The notes under the pieces were generated by a model. That model searched no databases. It was given only the letters and a program-made list of their open reading frames with translations, and was not told where the DNA came from. Position numbers and translations under genes: made by a program. DNA of 64,000 nucleotides, taken from positions 46,637 through 110,636 of the forward strand of contig JACKNH010000012.1 in assembly GCA_024234975.1 (NCBI GenBank), given 5' to 3'. Positions 36,832 to 44,999 of this stretch are shown in pieces; the first letter of the stretch is position 1; every line of letters begins with the position of its first letter. The DNA is from Gammaproteobacteria bacterium (GTDB taxonomy: Bacteria; Pseudomonadota; Gammaproteobacteria; Ga0077536).

Positions 36832-39075
36832 CTAGAACTCGTAATCCAGACTCAGGCCGACCTGGCGGAAGCCGGTGGCCGTCAGGATCTGGCCGTATGA
36901 ACCGGGGTGACCGTCCGGGAAGCTGATCAAGGCAAACACCGGTTCGTGGTTGTTGGTCAGGTTGCGCGCGAATGCCGATAACGTCCAACCCTTGTCCAGC
37001 CCCCGAATGCCAACCCGACCGCCGAGCGTCCATTTGCCCGGATAAAGCACGTTCGGATCCGTCGACTGCGCGACCTTGAAGGAGGATTTGTAAACGGCGT
37101 CCGCGCCGATGAAGAAATCCATCGCGGAAGTCAGCCCGGCGCTGTATTCCGTCGACGCGGTGAACTTCCATTTCGGTGCGTTGGCCAACTGCGTGCCGCC
37201 GATGATCGTGCCATCGCTGCCGACCAGGCCCTTCGGATAATCCACATCGTTGTAGATCAGACCGGCGTTGAGGTTCCAACCGCGTGCGGGGCGTCCACTC
37301 ACTGACAGTTCGAAGCCGTTGGAATTGACGTTGCCGATATTCTGCGGAACACACTGCAAACCTCCGGTCTGCGTGGTGTTGCACACCTGGCCCTGGTAGT
37401 TTTTGACATCCGTGGAATAGATGTTCGCTTCGGCAAGCAGGCGGTTATCGAACAGCCCCGCCTTGATCCCCACTTCGTAGCTGGTTGGAATCTCTTCGCT
37501 GATGATGCGCGTGACGGCGTTCGGGTTGCTGGGGTCTGCCAGTGCTATCTGCGGCCCCTTGTAGCCTCGCGTGACCGTTGCATAGAGGAAGGTTTCCGGG
37601 GTGAACTGGTACTGCAGACCGGTCTTCCACGAAAAGTTGTTGATGGTCACGCCGCTGGAACCGGTGGCCCCGGTCAGCGTATCGGTGAACACATCGACTT
37701 CTTCGTGGGTGTAGCGTCCGCCCGCGATGAAGCGCACGGCATCACTGATGTGATAAGTCGCCTGGCCGAACACGGCATACGAAGAATCGTCCACCGTGGT
37801 CAACCGCCCGGGATTGGAGACCGGTGTAATCACGACGTTATTGGGCAACGTCACATTGATGCGGAAGGGGCTGGGATTGTTCGTGGTGTCCTGATCCGAG
37901 TAGAACAGGCCAACGGTATATTCCAGCGCGGAATCATTGTCCGAGGCCAGACGGAATTCCTGGGTGAACAGATCGACTGACGAGTCTCCCGGGCCGTTGA
38001 AAATTTCCGTGTTGTAAGTGTCGAGGCGGAAGATATTGAGCGAGTTCGGCCCCTGATCCTGCGCGCGGTAGGCGGTGACTGAAGTCAGCACCGCGCCACC
38101 GAAATCGTAATCCACCTGTGCGGAGCCGGCCTGCAACTTGTTTTCGGCATGGCCGGGCGTATCAGTGCAGTACTCGTGATTGGACCGCGAGGGAACGATG
38201 TTGCACGCCGCGAGTGTGCTGGTTATCGCTGCATCGGCGAGGTAAATCTTGAAGAAGTCATTGCCGCGGTCATCCTCCGAATCGGAGTACTCACCGATCA
38301 GGTTGACGGTCAGGTTGTCGGTCGCCTCCCATAGCAGGCGGCCGCGCAGGCCCCAGGTATCGTGCTTGTCGAACTTGCCGGTCAGCGTATTGCGGTCAAT
38401 ACCCTGGGTTGCCATGTAGTTGCCGGAAATGCGCATTGCAGCGTTGTCGGCGAGCGGAACATTGACGACACCTTGAAGGGTCTGGCGGCCATATTCGGAA
38501 CCGACCGATCCGGCGTCGGAAATCTCGGCCCTGACTCTGCCGCTGAAATTGCCGAATTCCGGCGCACGGGTGGCGATGTTGATCACACCGGCCGAGGTCG
38601 TCAGGCCGAACAAGGTACCCTGCGGGCCTTTCAGCACTTCAACCCGTTCGACGTCGAAAAGGCTGGTGATGTTCGCATTGCCCTGGCTGACCTGGTCCAC
38701 CACGACACCGACCGAACCCACAGCGCCAATCTGGAAGGTGGTGGTTCCAACGCCACGGATCTGGCCACCGCCGCCAGTGCCCAGCCCCGGCGCCTGCTGT
38801 ACTTCCAGCGCTGGCGCCAGTCGTGACAGGTCATAGAGCTGGTTGACCTGTTGCCGCTCCATGGCTTCCTGCGCGACGACTGTCACGGATACCGGAACTT
38901 CAACCACCGATTCCTCGCGACGTTGCGCCGTCACCGTAATTATGGAAACGTCATTTGCGTCAGCATCACCAGCGCCGGCCGGACTTTGTGCTTGTGCAGC
39001 AACGGTCTGTGTGGCAAGGCCCAGCGCAATCGCCGCCGCCCCGCGCGACATGTTGCGAAGATATTCAGCGTTCAT
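36832..39075 (-). CDS. TonB-dependent outer-membrane receptor
   Basis: A 747-residue outer-membrane receptor for active uptake. The signal peptide ('MNAEYLRNMSRGAAAIALGLATQTVAAQA') is followed by a TonB-box-like 'DVSIITVTAQRREES', a plug domain ('VEVPVSVTVVAQEAMERQQVNQLYDLSRLAPALEV...' to 'VEVLKGPQGTLFGLTTSAGVINIATRAP') and a 22-strand barrel ending in 'RQVGLSLDYEF' with the terminal Phe needed for assembly. It has a strong ribosome-binding site GGGAGG eight bases before the ATG, but that site can be masked by a leader hairpin. As the first gene of the receptor-esterase-GH1-esterase cluster it probably imports a glycoside or oligosaccharide. There is no N-terminal signalling domain. Confidence 0.95.
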   Translation of the reverse strand: MNAEYLRNMSRGAAAIALGLATQTVAAQAQSPAGAGDADANDVSIITVTAQRREESVVEVPVSVTVVAQEAMERQQVNQLYDLSRLAPALEVQQAPGLGTGGGGQIRGVGTTTFQIGAVGSVGVVVDQVSQGNANITSLFDVERVEVLKGPQGTLFGLTTSAGVINIATRAPEFGNFSGRVRAEISDAGSVGSEYGRQTLQGVVNVPLADNAAMRISGNYMATQGIDRNTLTGKFDKHDTWGLRGRLLWEATDNLTVNLIGEYSDSEDDRGNDFFKIYLADAAITSTLAACNIVPSRSNHEYCTDTPGHAENKLQAGSAQVDYDFGGAVLTSVTAYRAQDQGPNSLNIFRLDTYNTEIFNGPGDSSVDLFTQEFRLASDNDSALEYTVGLFYSDQDTTNNPSPFRINVTLPNNVVITPVSNPGRLTTVDDSSYAVFGQATYHISDAVRFIAGGRYTHEEVDVFTDTLTGATGSSGVTINNFSWKTGLQYQFTPETFLYATVTRGYKGPQIALADPSNPNAVTRIISEEIPTSYEVGIKAGLFDNRLLAEANIYSTDVKNYQGQVCNTTQTGGLQCVPQNIGNVNSNGFELSVSGRPARGWNLNAGLIYNDVDYPKGLVGSDGTIIGGTQLANAPKWKFTASTEYSAGLTSAMDFFIGADAVYKSSFKVAQSTDPNVLYPGKWTLGGRVGIRGLDKGWTLSAFARNLTNNHEPVFALISFPDGHPGSYGQILTATGFRQVGLSLDYEF

Positions 39076-39080
39076 GTTTT

Positions 39081-39111
39081 CCTCCCAAAAAAACTATTCT
39101 TAAGTGGGAGG
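39081..39111 (-). promoter_or_regulatory. Leader hairpin that can mask the TonB receptor ribosome-binding site
   Basis: On the minus strand the leader contains CCTCCCA (39111-39105) and, 17 bases later, TGGGAGG (39087-39081), which includes the ribosome-binding site six to seven bases before the ATG. The two arms are exact complements and form a 7-bp GC-rich stem. Pairing would hide the ribosome-binding site; melting, or binding of a protein or RNA to the first arm, would release it. The sequence is direct observation; regulation is inference. Confidence 0.5.
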
Positions 39112-39307
39112 CAGTCGCGCGGGAAATGGTTAGTTTGAATGCGTTGTAATGGGCGGAATCGATAGGGCGCAGCCACGCCAGGCGCTTCGTTCACGGCAGA
39201 GCTGTTTTCCAGTGTTCCGTAGTGGCATTGACCTGCTTTTGAATGGGCGTCAGGATCGCCCGATGCCAGTGTACGCTGTCGCCGCGTGCCAAATCGGGGG
39301 TGTCAAA

Positions 39308-40294
39308 ATGCGCTTCAATCGCCTGGATCTGAATCTGCTGGTCGCGCTCAAGGCGTTGCTGACCGAACGCAGCGTGTCGCTGGCCGCCGAGCGGCTGCAT
39401 CTCTCGCAGTCCGCCACCTCAAATGCGTTGGCCAGGCTGCGCGAATATTTTCAGGATGACCTGCTGGTGCTGAAGGGACGCCAGATGGTTCTCACCGCAA
39501 GGGCGGAGGAACTCATCGAGCCGACCGAGGAAGTGCTCGAAAAAATCCGTCAACGGATCTCCAACCCTACGGAGTTCGACCCGGCGACCAGTGATCGCAC
39601 GATTCGCATCATGGGTTCGGATTACACGACAGAAGTGTTGCTGGCGCCTACGCTGGCGACGTTTCAAGAATCCGCACCGAATATGCGCTTCGAGATTCAT
39701 GCCATGTCCAGCAGCCCGGTACGTTCGCTGGAGAAAGGCGTCGTGGACCTTGTGGTCACCGTTGATTTTGCGACCTCGAGCGAGCATCCCAGCGAGATCA
39801 TGTTTGAGGACGATTATGTCGTCGTCGCTGACAGATCGAATCCGCACCTCAAAGGTGGCATCGACCTCGATACCTATCTGGCGCTGGGCCACGTGACTGT
39901 ACGGTTCGCCAGTGCGCGTATCCCGGCGTTTGATGACTGGTACATGCAACGGAAGAAGCAGCGCCGCAGAATTGAAATCGTCACCCACTCCTTCGTCAAC
40001 ATGCCTTCGCTCATCGCCGGCACCAATCGAATTGCGACCATGCATCGGCGGCTGGCGAAGATCCTCGCGAGTCGACACCGTCTGGCGATTGCCGAAGTTC
40101 CATTTGAAATTCCGCCCATCCGCGAAGTTGCGCAATGGGACGCAGCCAAGAAATACGATCAGGCCATCCGCTGGGTAGTCGCGGAAATGCGCGCGTATGC
40201 CAGCAGCCAGGAACCCAGTGCAGGGGAACAGAATTCGGTCAATGGCGAAATGGCGTTTGCGTTTCAGCAGGAACATCTGCGCCTGGTGAAATAG
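39308..40294 (+). CDS. LysR-family transcriptional regulator
   Basis: A 328-residue regulator of the NodD/LeuO-like LysR branch. The winged helix-turn-helix is in 'MRFNRLDLNLLVALKALLTERSVSLAAERLHLSQSATSNALARLREYFQDDLLVLKGRQMVLT' (residues 1-63). The effector-binding domain follows from about residue 90 ('TIRIMGSDYTTEVLLAPTLATFQE...'). The ATG at 39308 is preceded by GGGGGTG and starts exactly where the family begins; 53 upstream in-frame codons are not supported. It is divergent from the TonB receptor gene, 232 bases apart, the usual layout for a LysR regulator and its target. It probably controls the glycoside operon and perhaps the permease downstream. Confidence 0.9.
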   Translation: MRFNRLDLNLLVALKALLTERSVSLAAERLHLSQSATSNALARLREYFQDDLLVLKGRQMVLTARAEELIEPTEEVLEKIRQRISNPTEFDPATSDRTIRIMGSDYTTEVLLAPTLATFQESAPNMRFEIHAMSSSPVRSLEKGVVDLVVTVDFATSSEHPSEIMFEDDYVVVADRSNPHLKGGIDLDTYLALGHVTVRFASARIPAFDDWYMQRKKQRRRIEIVTHSFVNMPSLIAGTNRIATMHRRLAKILASRHRLAIAEVPFEIPPIREVAQWDAAKKYDQAIRWVVAEMRAYASSQEPSAGEQNSVNGEMAFAFQQEHLRLVK

Positions 40295-40656
40295 CAGCGC
40301 GCTGATGCCGCCGAGTTGCCGATAACGGCTGATCACCGGCGGCGGTGTGAGCGGCCGAGATCACCACCTTGCACATTCACTGCATCCGTCGATTCAATTC
40401 CTCATATTGATGAAACGGGATGCTTCGTCGAACTGCGCGCGTTCGGTGGCGGGCAGGTCATTCCAGACACTGCGTACAGTAAACCGCAGCCATCTGCCGG
40501 CTGACGCCGGTTGAATTCCGCTGCGTCACTAATGCTATTCTTCCCATCCTGACCGCATGGCAGGCAACAGACATCTGAACTCAACCACGCCCCGATTCCC
40601 CGGCCCAAGACGCCGGTGCTTCGGCAGCGTCTTACGGTACGTGACTGGAACAAGCG
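40295..40656 (+). other. Intergenic region between LysR regulator and FHS permease
   Basis: No gene is supported. A weak promoter candidate for the permease is TTGAAT at 40511-40516 with TATTCT at 40536-40541 (19-base spacer; the -10 has an extended TGC before it). A short GCCGGC-rich imperfect repeat near 40496-40511 overlaps this site. Nothing else stands out. Confidence 0.3.
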
Positions 40657-41949
40657 ATGGCATTGCCCACAGACCTGACACCCCGCACCAGCGATACAAC
40701 CGGGCAGCACGATGCCCCGATGATCGATGCACCCGGCCTCAACTACTATGTGTTCGCCTTGTTCTTCATATTCGGTGGAATCACCTCACTCAATGATGTG
40801 ATCATTCCGAAGCTGAAGGAGCTGTTTACCTTGAGTTATCTCGAAGCGAGCCTGGTGCAGTTCTGCTTCTTCATCGCTTATGCCGTGGTCGGGATACCCG
40901 GCGCCCGGTTGGTCAAACGCATCGGCTATATGCGTGGCGCCGTCGCCGGCCTGATGACAATGATGGCGGGGTGCCTGCTGTTCATCCCGGCGAGCAAGTC
41001 GGCGCTGTTTCCGGTGTTTCTGTTCGCATACTTCATTCTCGCCACCGGTGTGGTGCTGGTGCAGATTGTCGCCAATCCGCTGATCAGTCTGCTCGGTCCT
41101 GTACGCACGACGCACAGCCGGCTGACGTTTGCGCAGGCGTTCAATTCGCTGGGCACCACGGTGTTTCCGTACTTTGGTTCGCTGCTCATTCTTGGCGGAT
41201 TGGCCACTGTCAGCGCGGCGCAGCTTTCGGGTGCGGAACTTGATCAATACCGCACGGCGGAAACCCAGGCGATTGTCAGCGGCTACCTGGGGCTGGCCAC
41301 CGCACTGGCGATTGTCGCGGGCGTGGTCTGGCTGTTCCGCAACCGGTTGCAGGGCGAACAACACGGCAGCACCAGCCTGGCGGAAGGTCTGGCATTGCTA
41401 CGGCGGCGCCGTTTCGGTTTCGGCGCGTTGTGCATTTTTTTGTACGTGGGCGCTGAGGTATCGATCGGCAGCTTCATCGTCAACTATCTGATGCAGAGCC
41501 ATGTGATGGGGCTGGCCGAACAGGATGCCGGCAAGTTGATTTCGTTCTACTGGGGCGGCGCATTGGTTGGCCGCTTCATCGGTTCAGCGGTGTTGCGCCA
41601 TGTGAGCCCGGGCAAGGTGCTGGCCACCAATGCCCTCGGTGCGATTGCTCTGATACTCATATCCGCCAACAGCACCGGCACAGTGTCCGGTTATGCACTG
41701 CTGGCGGTTGGCCTCATGAATTCCATCATGTTCCCGACGATCTTTTCGCTGGCATGCGAAAAGTTGGGCTCGCATGCCGCCGATGGTTCGGGCATCATCA
41801 ACGTCGCCATCGCCGGCGGCGCTATCATTCCCGCGATCTACGGCGCCACGGCGGATGCCATTGGTCTTGCAATGGCGCTGGTCATCCCGGCCGTGTGCTA
41901 CGCCATCATCGCCGGCTTTGGTTGGTATGCGCGGTATCCGGCGAAGTAG
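40657..41949 (+). CDS. MFS sugar permease, FHS (FucP/GluP-like) family
   Basis: A 430-residue inner-membrane transporter. The first helix 'LNYYVFALFFIFGGITSLNDVIIPKLKELFTLSYLEASLVQFCFFIAYAVVGIPGARLVKRIGYMRG' is the diagnostic start of the fucose/galactose/glucose:H+ symporter family, with the conserved Asn-Asp pair in helix 1 and the K-R-I-G-Y loop. 'VQIVANPLISLLGPVRTTHSRLTFAQAFNSLGTTVFPYFGSLLIL' is the second strongly conserved block. About twelve helices are predicted. GGAA precedes the ATG. Downstream of a LysR gene and close to a TonB receptor and GH1 enzyme, it most likely imports the monosaccharide freed in the periplasm. Confidence 0.9.
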   Translation: MALPTDLTPRTSDTTGQHDAPMIDAPGLNYYVFALFFIFGGITSLNDVIIPKLKELFTLSYLEASLVQFCFFIAYAVVGIPGARLVKRIGYMRGAVAGLMTMMAGCLLFIPASKSALFPVFLFAYFILATGVVLVQIVANPLISLLGPVRTTHSRLTFAQAFNSLGTTVFPYFGSLLILGGLATVSAAQLSGAELDQYRTAETQAIVSGYLGLATALAIVAGVVWLFRNRLQGEQHGSTSLAEGLALLRRRRFGFGALCIFLYVGAEVSIGSFIVNYLMQSHVMGLAEQDAGKLISFYWGGALVGRFIGSAVLRHVSPGKVLATNALGAIALILISANSTGTVSGYALLAVGLMNSIMFPTIFSLACEKLGSHAADGSGIINVAIAGGAIIPAIYGATADAIGLAMALVIPAVCYAIIAGFGWYARYPAK

Positions 41950-41969
41950 GCGGTGTGTTGGCGTGCCGG

Positions 41970-42971
41970 CTATTCGTAGGTCAGCTGAGTCGCCTTGCCG
42001 GCGAAGATGCGATAGATCAGAAAGGTATACGCGAATATCGCGGGCACTACGCAGACCGTGCCCCAGAACGCAAACATCAACGATTTGGCGTCCGCGGCGG
42101 CTTCCCAGAGGCCAAGCTGGCCGATGACGATATCCGGAAACAGACTGTAGCCGAGGCCGACGGTGGCAAGCACGCAGATTCCCACCAGTGACACGTAGAC
42201 CTGCCGGGGTTTGTCTTTCAATGTTTCTGCGCGTCGGAAGAGAACCTGCCACAAACGGAAGAACAGGATTGCGGTCAACAGCGGTACGACAGCGAGATAA
42301 AAGAAGTTTGGCAGGCTGAACCATTTGTCCGCAATCGCCGGGCTGACCAGCGGTGTCGCTATCGAAATCAGCAGCAATCCCGCGCCCATGGGCAGGAACG
42401 CGGCGCGCGCCCAAAGCAACGGGCGCCTGAACAGCTCGCCATCGGTCTTGATCAGCAACCAGCCGCTACCCAGCATGATGTACAGCGCGGGCAGACACAG
42501 CGCGATCAATAACGAAAAAGCCAGGCCAGTGACGCCACCACGAAAACCGGTGATGAACTCGCCCAGCATCCAGCCCTGACAGACCGCGGCCAGGAGCGAG
42601 CCGAAAAAGAACGCACGGTTCCAGCGTGCGCGGTGTTTGTCGCCGGCTTTCACGCGGAAGTCAAAGGCGATACCCCGCAATACCAGCCCGAGCAGCATCA
42701 AGGTCACCGGGATGTACAAGGTCGTCAGCACCAGGCCATGCGCCGCCGGGAACGCCATCAACAGGATGCCGACGCCGAGCACAATCCAGGTTTCATTCGC
42801 GTCCCAGAACGGGCCGATCGCCGCGATCATCAAGTCCTTGGTCGGTTCGTCCACCCACGGCAGCAGCATGCCGATGCCCAGATCGAAGCCATCGAGGATG
42901 ACATACATCAGCATGGCCAGACCCATGGCCGCGGCAAAGAACAACGGCAACCAGTAAGCAGCCCCGCTCAT
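41970..42971 (-). CDS. cydB: Cytochrome bd-type quinol oxidase subunit II
   Basis: A 333-residue inner-membrane subunit of a bd-type terminal oxidase. The start 'MSGAAYWLPLFFAAAMGLAMLMYVILDGFDLGIGMLLPWV' and 'GPFWDANETWIVLGVGILLMAFPAAHG' are the defining CydB/CioB blocks, and about eight helices are predicted. The ATG at 42971 overlaps the cydA stop by four bases, so it is chosen over a long upstream frame that lies within cydA. It works with CydA to reduce oxygen at low tension or when heme-copper oxidases are inhibited. No small CydX-like gene fits in the 20 bases between its stop and the converging permease gene. Confidence 0.93.
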   Translation of the reverse strand: MSGAAYWLPLFFAAAMGLAMLMYVILDGFDLGIGMLLPWVDEPTKDLMIAAIGPFWDANETWIVLGVGILLMAFPAAHGLVLTTLYIPVTLMLLGLVLRGIAFDFRVKAGDKHRARWNRAFFFGSLLAAVCQGWMLGEFITGFRGGVTGLAFSLLIALCLPALYIMLGSGWLLIKTDGELFRRPLLWARAAFLPMGAGLLLISIATPLVSPAIADKWFSLPNFFYLAVVPLLTAILFFRLWQVLFRRAETLKDKPRQVYVSLVGICVLATVGLGYSLFPDIVIGQLGLWEAAADAKSLMFAFWGTVCVVPAIFAYTFLIYRIFAGKATQLTYE

Positions 42972-44311
42972 GGCGCCGCCTGCTGCATATTTGCAGCGTC
43001 CAGGCTCAATGAGCCGGCAGGTTTGCTCGCCAGGTAGCGTAACGCCTGGATATAGGCGATGAGGATGAATACGTACATCGCAAGGTAAAGCAGTAAGGTG
43101 CTCAACATTGCCGTGCCCGAGTGGTTGGCGACGACCTCGCGAATCGGCAGTACGCCGGAGACGATCCACGGTTGGCGGCCGATCTCCGTCACATACCATC
43201 CCGCCAGTACCGCCACCCAGCCGGAGAATGTCATTGCCGAAGCGACGGTGAGCATGCGTTGATCCGGCTTCTTCCTGCGCAGCCACACCTGCCAACTCAT
43301 CCACCACGAAACAGCCAGCATCAGTGTGCCGATTCCCACCATCACGCGGAACGACCAGAACACCATCGCGACCGGTGGATGAGCATCCGGAAACTCGTTG
43401 AGGCCTTTGATTTCACCATCGAGATCGTGGGTGAGAATCAGACTGGCGACACGCGGCACGGTGATGGCCAGGCGCATCCTGCCTGCCGACTCATCGGGGA
43501 TGCCGAACAATGTGAGCGCGGCGCCGCGCTCGGTATGCCAGACTCCTTCGATCGCGGCAATCTTCGCCGGCTGATGTTCCAGTGTGTTGAGGCCATGCGC
43601 GTCACCCAGAAGAATTTGCAGCGGGGCCAGAATCGCGGCCATCGCCAGGCCGGTTTTGAACACGTCCCAGGTGGCCGGCCCGTCAACGCCTTTGCGCATG
43701 CGCCAGGCACTGACACCGGTGATCAGAAACGCGGTGGTGAGCAGAGACGCCGTCAGCATATGAGCGAAGCGATAGGGGAATGACGGATTGAAAATCACCG
43801 CCCACCAGTCGGCCACGTAAAGAACGCCGTCGCGCTCAACGAACCCGGCCGGCGTCTGCATCCACGAGTTCAGACTGAGTATCCAGAACGCCGACAACGT
43901 GGTGCCGATGGCGACCAGCGCACTGGCGATCAGATGTATGCGATTCGAGACGCGCTGCTTGCCGAACAACATGATGCCGAGAAACGACGCTTCGAGAAAA
44001 AACGCGGTCAGCACCTCGTAACCGAGCAAAGGCCCGGCAATGTTGCCGGCACGTTGCATGAACCCCGGCCAGTTGGTGCCGAACTGGAAACTCATGGTGA
44101 TGCCGGAAACCACGCCTATCGCGAACGTCAGCGCGAATATCTTCACCCAGAAGTAGTAAGCGTACTCCCAACGGCGATCACGCGAGAGCGTGAAGCGGGT
44201 CCGGAAATACAACAGTACCCAGCACAACCCGATGGAAATCGTCGGGAACAGGATGTGGAAACTGATATTGGCGGCGAACTGCAACCTGGAAAGAAGTAGG
44301 GCATCAATCAT
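42968..44311 (-). CDS. cydA: Cytochrome bd-type quinol oxidase subunit I (cyanide-insensitive oxidase-like)
   Basis: A 447-residue heme-bearing subunit. His19 in 'LQFAANISFHILFPTISIGL' is the expected heme b595 ligand, 'PYRFAHMLTASLL' carries the b558 His, and 'GWYVTEIGRQPW' with the following 'HSGTAMLSTLLLYL' region matches the C-terminal family signature. The quinol-binding loop is short ('ILTHDLDGEIKGLNEFP' then directly 'PPVAMVFWSFRVMVGIG'), as in the CioA/short-Q-loop subgroup associated with cyanide-insensitive respiration. AGGGA lies upstream of the start. The next gene overlaps by ATGA, forming a two-gene operon. Confidence 0.93.
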   Translation of the reverse strand: MIDALLLSRLQFAANISFHILFPTISIGLCWVLLYFRTRFTLSRDRRWEYAYYFWVKIFALTFAIGVVSGITMSFQFGTNWPGFMQRAGNIAGPLLGYEVLTAFFLEASFLGIMLFGKQRVSNRIHLIASALVAIGTTLSAFWILSLNSWMQTPAGFVERDGVLYVADWWAVIFNPSFPYRFAHMLTASLLTTAFLITGVSAWRMRKGVDGPATWDVFKTGLAMAAILAPLQILLGDAHGLNTLEHQPAKIAAIEGVWHTERGAALTLFGIPDESAGRMRLAITVPRVASLILTHDLDGEIKGLNEFPDAHPPVAMVFWSFRVMVGIGTLMLAVSWWMSWQVWLRRKKPDQRMLTVASAMTFSGWVAVLAGWYVTEIGRQPWIVSGVLPIREVVANHSGTAMLSTLLLYLAMYVFILIAYIQALRYLASKPAGSLSLDAANMQQAAP

Positions 44312-44999
44312 CGGCAGATTTCCCTGCGCGCTGCGAAGCTATGAACGGCTGGAAACAGATACGCTGCGTGGCCAGTACGAGAGGCACCATTCAGAACATG
44401 CCTCAGGGTCCGCATGCTGCGCTGCTGCTATCCCGTCGCCAATATAGCAGCATCCTGCTCAAACCTTAATTGCATCGGCCTCGCGCGCATTGCAGTGATT
44501 CCTGCTGCAACTGCAGCTTCCCGCGGGAACGGTCCCCGGTCAGTCTGAAGAGGGATTCAATCACCATATGAACAGCGGCGATGAAAACGATACATCTGCG
44601 GGTAAATCCTGCGCGGCGATGAATGTGAATTGGCCACGGAGTAACTGTCCCGGCAGCAGTGAACAATGTGCTTGCTGGCGGTAAGTGACGTGATGACTCG
44701 CGGCTTTTTGAAAAGGCAATGTGCCGCAATACCTGAGCGAACTTGCAGGTTCCTGCTGTATTTCGTTGCCGCCCATAGGTTTTTGGATGCACTGTCAGCG
44801 CGCGCCTGATGGCAGATCGGCGTACGGAAAGGTTGGTTACCTGTCTGCGTTGCCGCGTGAATACGTCGCTCCTGTTGCGGGAAGCCAACTCAGGTGTACG
44901 ATGGTCCGCACAAAAGTATGGCGACGCGCTTTCCCGGCATGGCGTTTAGCTGTGCGTAGCGCGTGGCTGATGAAAACAGTCTTCCATCGAGGTACGCCC
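44312..44999. other. Intergenic region between cydA and the ASH-repeat gene
   Basis: No gene is supported in these 688 bases; the open frames seen have Arg/Ser-rich shadow-like content. A 9-bp inverted repeat lies at 44423-44452 upstream of cydA. No FNR/ANR-type TTGAT-N4-ATCAA box was found. The right end has a clear GAGG ribosome-binding site (44989-44992) for the next gene. Confidence 0.4.
44423..44452. repeat. Inverted repeat in the cydA upstream region
   Basis: TGCTGCTAT at 44423-44431 and ATAGCAGCA at 44444-44452 are exact complements separated by 12 bases. It lies about 110 bases before the cydA start and could be an operator or a hairpin in the leader. No known regulator site is recognised. 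Confidence 0.45.

Noticed and set aside
36461..37384. Minus-strand frame (307 codons) bridging the TonB receptor and carboxylesterase genes
   Set aside because: Shifted frame over two confident genes; Arg/Gln/His-rich and without motifs. It does not indicate a frameshift because both genes are intact in their own frames.
42972..43307. N-terminal extension of cydB (112 codons)
   Set aside because: It lies within cydA in another frame; the true CydB start matches the family N-terminus at 42971.
44466..44888. Minus-strand 140-codon frame in the cydA upstream gap
   Set aside because: Arg/Ser/His-rich, no ribosome-binding site, no recognisable fold; treated as non-coding.
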